NCBI GenBank assembly: GCA_016794925.1
Contig: JAEUIW010000002.1
Location: 62,001 to 126,000 of the forward strand
Source: Phycisphaerae bacterium
GTDB taxonomy: Bacteria > Planctomycetota > Phycisphaerae > Phycisphaerales > UBA1924
Direction: 5' to 3'
Length of the DNA: 64,000 nt
Shown here: piece by piece, positions 62,655-64,000 of the stretch
Layout of the letters: each line of letters starts with the position of its first letter
Numbering within the stretch: position 1 is the first letter of the stretch
The notes under the pieces: model-generated
The model's database searches: none
The model's input: the letters and a program-made list of their open reading frames with translations, nothing else
What the model was told of the DNA's origin: nothing
Translations under genes and position numbers: made by a program

Positions 62655-62960
62655 ATGGATTCCACCCTCCCGATTCAGCTTCCAACGGCGCTGATTGCCG
62701 CGTTCTGCCGCTCCAACGGCATCGCTCGCCTCTCCCTGTTCGGGAGCGTGTTGCGGGAGGATTTCGGACCCGAGAGCGACGTGGACGTGCTCGTGGAGTT
62801 TCTGCCGGGCCGCACGCCGACCCTTTTTTCGATCGCCGAGATGGAGGCGAGCCTTTCGGAGCTCATCGGTCGTAAGGTCGACCTTCGCACACCCGCCGAA
62901 CTGTCGAAGTACTTCCGCGATGAAGTCGTGGCGAGCGCGAGGCTGCTCCATGCCGCGTGA
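62655..62960 (+). CDS. mntA: MntA-type nucleotidyltransferase antitoxin
   Basis: A 101-residue MNT-family protein. The nucleotidyltransferase signature GSX10DXD is complete: G30-S31, D42 and D44 in FGSVLREDFGPESDVDVLVE, and a third acidic residue, D76, in GRKVDLRTP. In the studied MntA/HepT systems the MntA protein AMPylates the HepT toxin and so neutralises it. Gene overlaps hepT by 11 bases. Rather GC-rich like its surroundings, so no strong composition sign of recent transfer. It sits between two copies of a TPR-tail remnant. Confidence 0.9.
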   Translation: MDSTLPIQLPTALIAAFCRSNGIARLSLFGSVLREDFGPESDVDVLVEFLPGRTPTLFSIAEMEASLSELIGRKVDLRTPAELSKYFRDEVVASARLLHAA

Positions 62961-63318
62961 CGAGGCGGCCGCGCTCCGGGAGGACCACGTTCGGCTGAGG
63001 CACATGCTCGAATCGGCGGAGCGCGCGATGAGAATCGCGGGCGGACTTTCCAGCGATGCATTGGCATCGGATGAGACGAAACTGCTCGCGGTGGTAAAGT
63101 CCATCGAGGTCGTCGGCGAAGCCTCGGCCAAGGTGAGCGAGTCAACCCGCGAGCGCCTCCCGGCAATCCCCTGGCGTGCGATTCGGCTCATGCGCAACCG
63201 CATGATCCACGGCTACGACACGATCGACACGGCTATCGTGCACCGCACGGTCGTGGAATACCTGCCGTCGCTGATACACAAACTCGGGCGTGCGCTGGCC
63301 TCGTGGCCTGCGGCCTGA
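62950..63318 (+). CDS. hepT: HepT-type RNase toxin (DUF86)
   Basis: A 122-residue HEPN protein. The catalytic RX4HXY motif is intact: R82, H87, Y89 in MRNRMIHGYD. The helical N-terminus contains HVRLRHMLESAERAMRIAGG and the middle LLAVVKSIEVVGEASAKVSE, both typical of DUF86. In the pair, HepT cleaves RNA (shown for tRNA in one system) and MntA modifies the Tyr of the motif to switch it off. ATG 62950 overlaps mntA, so the two are translated together. Confidence 0.9.
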   Translation: MPRDEAAALREDHVRLRHMLESAERAMRIAGGLSSDALASDETKLLAVVKSIEVVGEASAKVSESTRERLPAIPWRAIRLMRNRMIHGYDTIDTAIVHRTVVEYLPSLIHKLGRALASWPAA

Positions 63319-63323
63319 TCACA

Positions 63324-63441
63324 TCATGGCTTATCGGGATTTGCCAATATCCCGTCGCCCCCGATCAATCCCATCGCCTCGCGGAGAAAGCCCCGGGCCT
63401 CGGCGTCGTCCCGGTGCGCGGGGTCTTGCATGAGTTCCGTC
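63324..63441 (-). pseudogene. Decayed C-terminal fragment of a TPR-type protein (copy 2)
   Basis: The minus-strand frame reads ELMQDPAHRDDAEARGFLRE, then AMGLIGGDGILANPDKP to a stop. It is nearly the same as copy 1 at the amino-acid level, but cut off upstream by the palindrome cluster. No start or other domain survives. Confidence 0.6.
63360..63438. repeat. 79-bp direct repeat, copy 2
   Basis: Begins CCCGATCAATCCC and ends GCATGAGTTCC. Same orientation as 62473-62551, with 8 mismatches by hand count. It ends 6 bases before the palindrome cluster in front of the RAYT gene. Confidence 0.85.
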
Positions 63442-63444
63442 GCT

Positions 63445-63551
63445 GGTGAGCCCCACGCACCAGAGTGGGACTTCGCATGTCTCACCATGGAGCCCCACGC
63501 GCAAGCGTGGGTTCCGGCATCCATCCCAGTGAGCCCACGCGCCAGCGTGGG
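63445..63551 (+). repeat. Cluster of three REP-like palindromes upstream of a RAYT gene
   Basis: Three short hairpins, each with a 7-bp stem and 4-base loop: 63452-63469 CCCACGC-ACCA-GAGTGGG (one mismatch), 63494-63511 CCCACGC-GCAA-GCGTGGG (perfect), and 63534-63551 CCCACGC-GCCA-GCGTGGG (perfect). Each is preceded by a G-A-G-C/C-type tetranucleotide (GTGAGC, GGAGC, GTGAG). REP elements recognised by RAYT transposases have such a 5' tetranucleotide and hairpin. They lie 22 bases or more before the RAYT start. Confidence 0.75.
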
Positions 63552-63573
63552 TGCCTTGGTAGTCTTCCCCACC

Positions 63574-64000
63574 ATGCCCTGCCTCGCGTACTTCGTCACG
63601 TGGCACACCTACGGCACATGGCTCCACGGTGATTCCCAAGGCTCCGTGGACCTCGAACACAACCGCTTCGGCACACCCTTCGTGCCGCCCGACCCCGTGC
63701 GTGTCGAGCACGCCGCACGCCGGATGAAACAGGAGCCCTTCGTTCTCACGCCCGCCATGCGTGACCTCGTTGACAAGGCCATCCGTGACCACGCCGGCCA
63801 TCGCTCCTGGCGCGTACTGGCCCTGAACGTGCGCTCCAACCACGTCCACCTCGGCGTTGACCACTTCGGGAACTATTCTCCGGAGCAGGTGATGCAGCAG
63901 TGCAAGGCCTGGGGTACGCGTCGCCTCATCGCGGCCGGGCACGCGACCAGCACCACCCGCGTCTGGACCGACCACGGCAGCACGCGCTACATCAACACAC
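63574..64000 (+). CDS. REP-associated tyrosine transposase (RAYT, IS200-like), 3' end outside window
   Basis: ATG 63574 opens a frame that runs off the window after 142 residues. It begins MPCLAYFVTWHTYGTWLHGD, and continues with QGSVDLEHNRFGTPFVPPD, LALNVRSNHVHLGVDHFGN and VMQQCKAWGTRRLIAAGHAT. The histidine pair HVH at residues 90-92 is the metal site of HUH (Y1) transposases; the catalytic Tyr should lie beyond the window edge. G-T-W-L-x-G-D-x-x-G-S-V and K-A-W-x-T-R-R-L are the RAYT pattern. RAYT proteins mobilise or maintain REP palindromes, three of which lie directly upstream. Confidence 0.88.
   Translation, partial: MPCLAYFVTWHTYGTWLHGDSQGSVDLEHNRFGTPFVPPDPVRVEHAARRMKQEPFVLTPAMRDLVDKAIRDHAGHRSWRVLALNVRSNHVHLGVDHFGNYSPEQVMQQCKAWGTRRLIAAGHATSTTRVWTDHGSTRYINT

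Noticed and set aside
63445-63551. CRISPR-like array
   Set aside because: Units are short palindromes of 18 bases with unequal spacing and no unique spacers; they fit REP elements.

Overview
The window is about 64 kb of GC-rich bacterial DNA carrying roughly 60 genes. It most resembles a member of the Planctomycetes, class Phycisphaerae. The evidence is indirect but consistent: a HAF-repeat secreted protein ends in planctomycete dockerin-like repeats (about 7.4-8.7 kb); a choice-of-anchor/PEP-CTERM-like protein ends in a PTPGAFGL...RRRR tail (61.5-62.2 kb); membrane proteins carry CRRCRYDLSGL zinc ribbons; Ser/Thr kinases sit beside sigma factors; and DUF1844, DUF3467 and an 'alternative GlmU' are present. 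No 16S gene is in view, so the placement is an inference.

Layout. 0-8.7 kb: tail of a secreted beta-repeat protein, a thiol/redox group (rhodanese-fold lipoprotein, DsbD-N-like protein, redoxin), an enlarged site-2 protease, DUF3467, an oligopeptide-type ABC ATPase and the HAF/dockerin protein. 8.7-15.2 kb: housekeeping genes (SDR, nadC, fabI, YraN, PpiC-type isomerase, DUF1844, methyltransferase, tRNA-Leu(CAA)). 15.4-27.4 kb: a regulatory block with an ECF sigma/anti-sigma pair facing a four-gene operon of sigma factor, transmembrane Ser/Thr kinase, very disordered membrane protein and large VWA/glutamine-amidotransferase-fold membrane protein. A divergent exported coiled-coil protein lies beside it. 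27.6-35.6 kb: mreBCD, a GlmU-like enzyme, polA and prmC, all co-directional. 35.6-43 kb: a PAS/GAF/receiver protein, a Gld-type ABC system, a zinc-ribbon protein and a YeaH-type VWA protein. 43.4-53.5 kb: mostly leftward genes (large secreted protein, rho, coaE, PH-domain protein, hpt, pgi, SDR) plus rightward ppa. 53.9-57.8 kb: a flagellar rod/P-L-ring cluster (small ORF, flgF, flgG, flgA, flgH) behind a sigma-54-like promoter. 57.8-62.2 kb: PCD dehydratase, GluQ-type synthetase, DUF192, SpoIIE-type phosphatase, LolD-type ATPase and the PEP-CTERM-like protein. 62.2-64 kb: an accessory end with a MntA/HepT toxin-antitoxin pair between two 79-bp copies of a decayed TPR gene tail, then three short palindromes in front of a REP-associated tyrosine transposase that runs off the window.

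Most interesting parts. (1) The sigma-kinase-disordered protein-VWA/GATase operon is a candidate envelope-signalling system whose parts are recognisable but whose combined role is not. (2) The REP palindromes with their own RAYT sit beside a duplicated gene remnant and a toxin-antitoxin module. (3) The flagellar cluster has a near-consensus -24/-12 promoter and a small translationally coupled first ORF.

Limits: all calls come from reading translated sequence, motifs, spacing and ribosome-binding sites by eye. No similarity search, folding or phylogeny was run. Residue positions are approximate unless a motif is spelled out.
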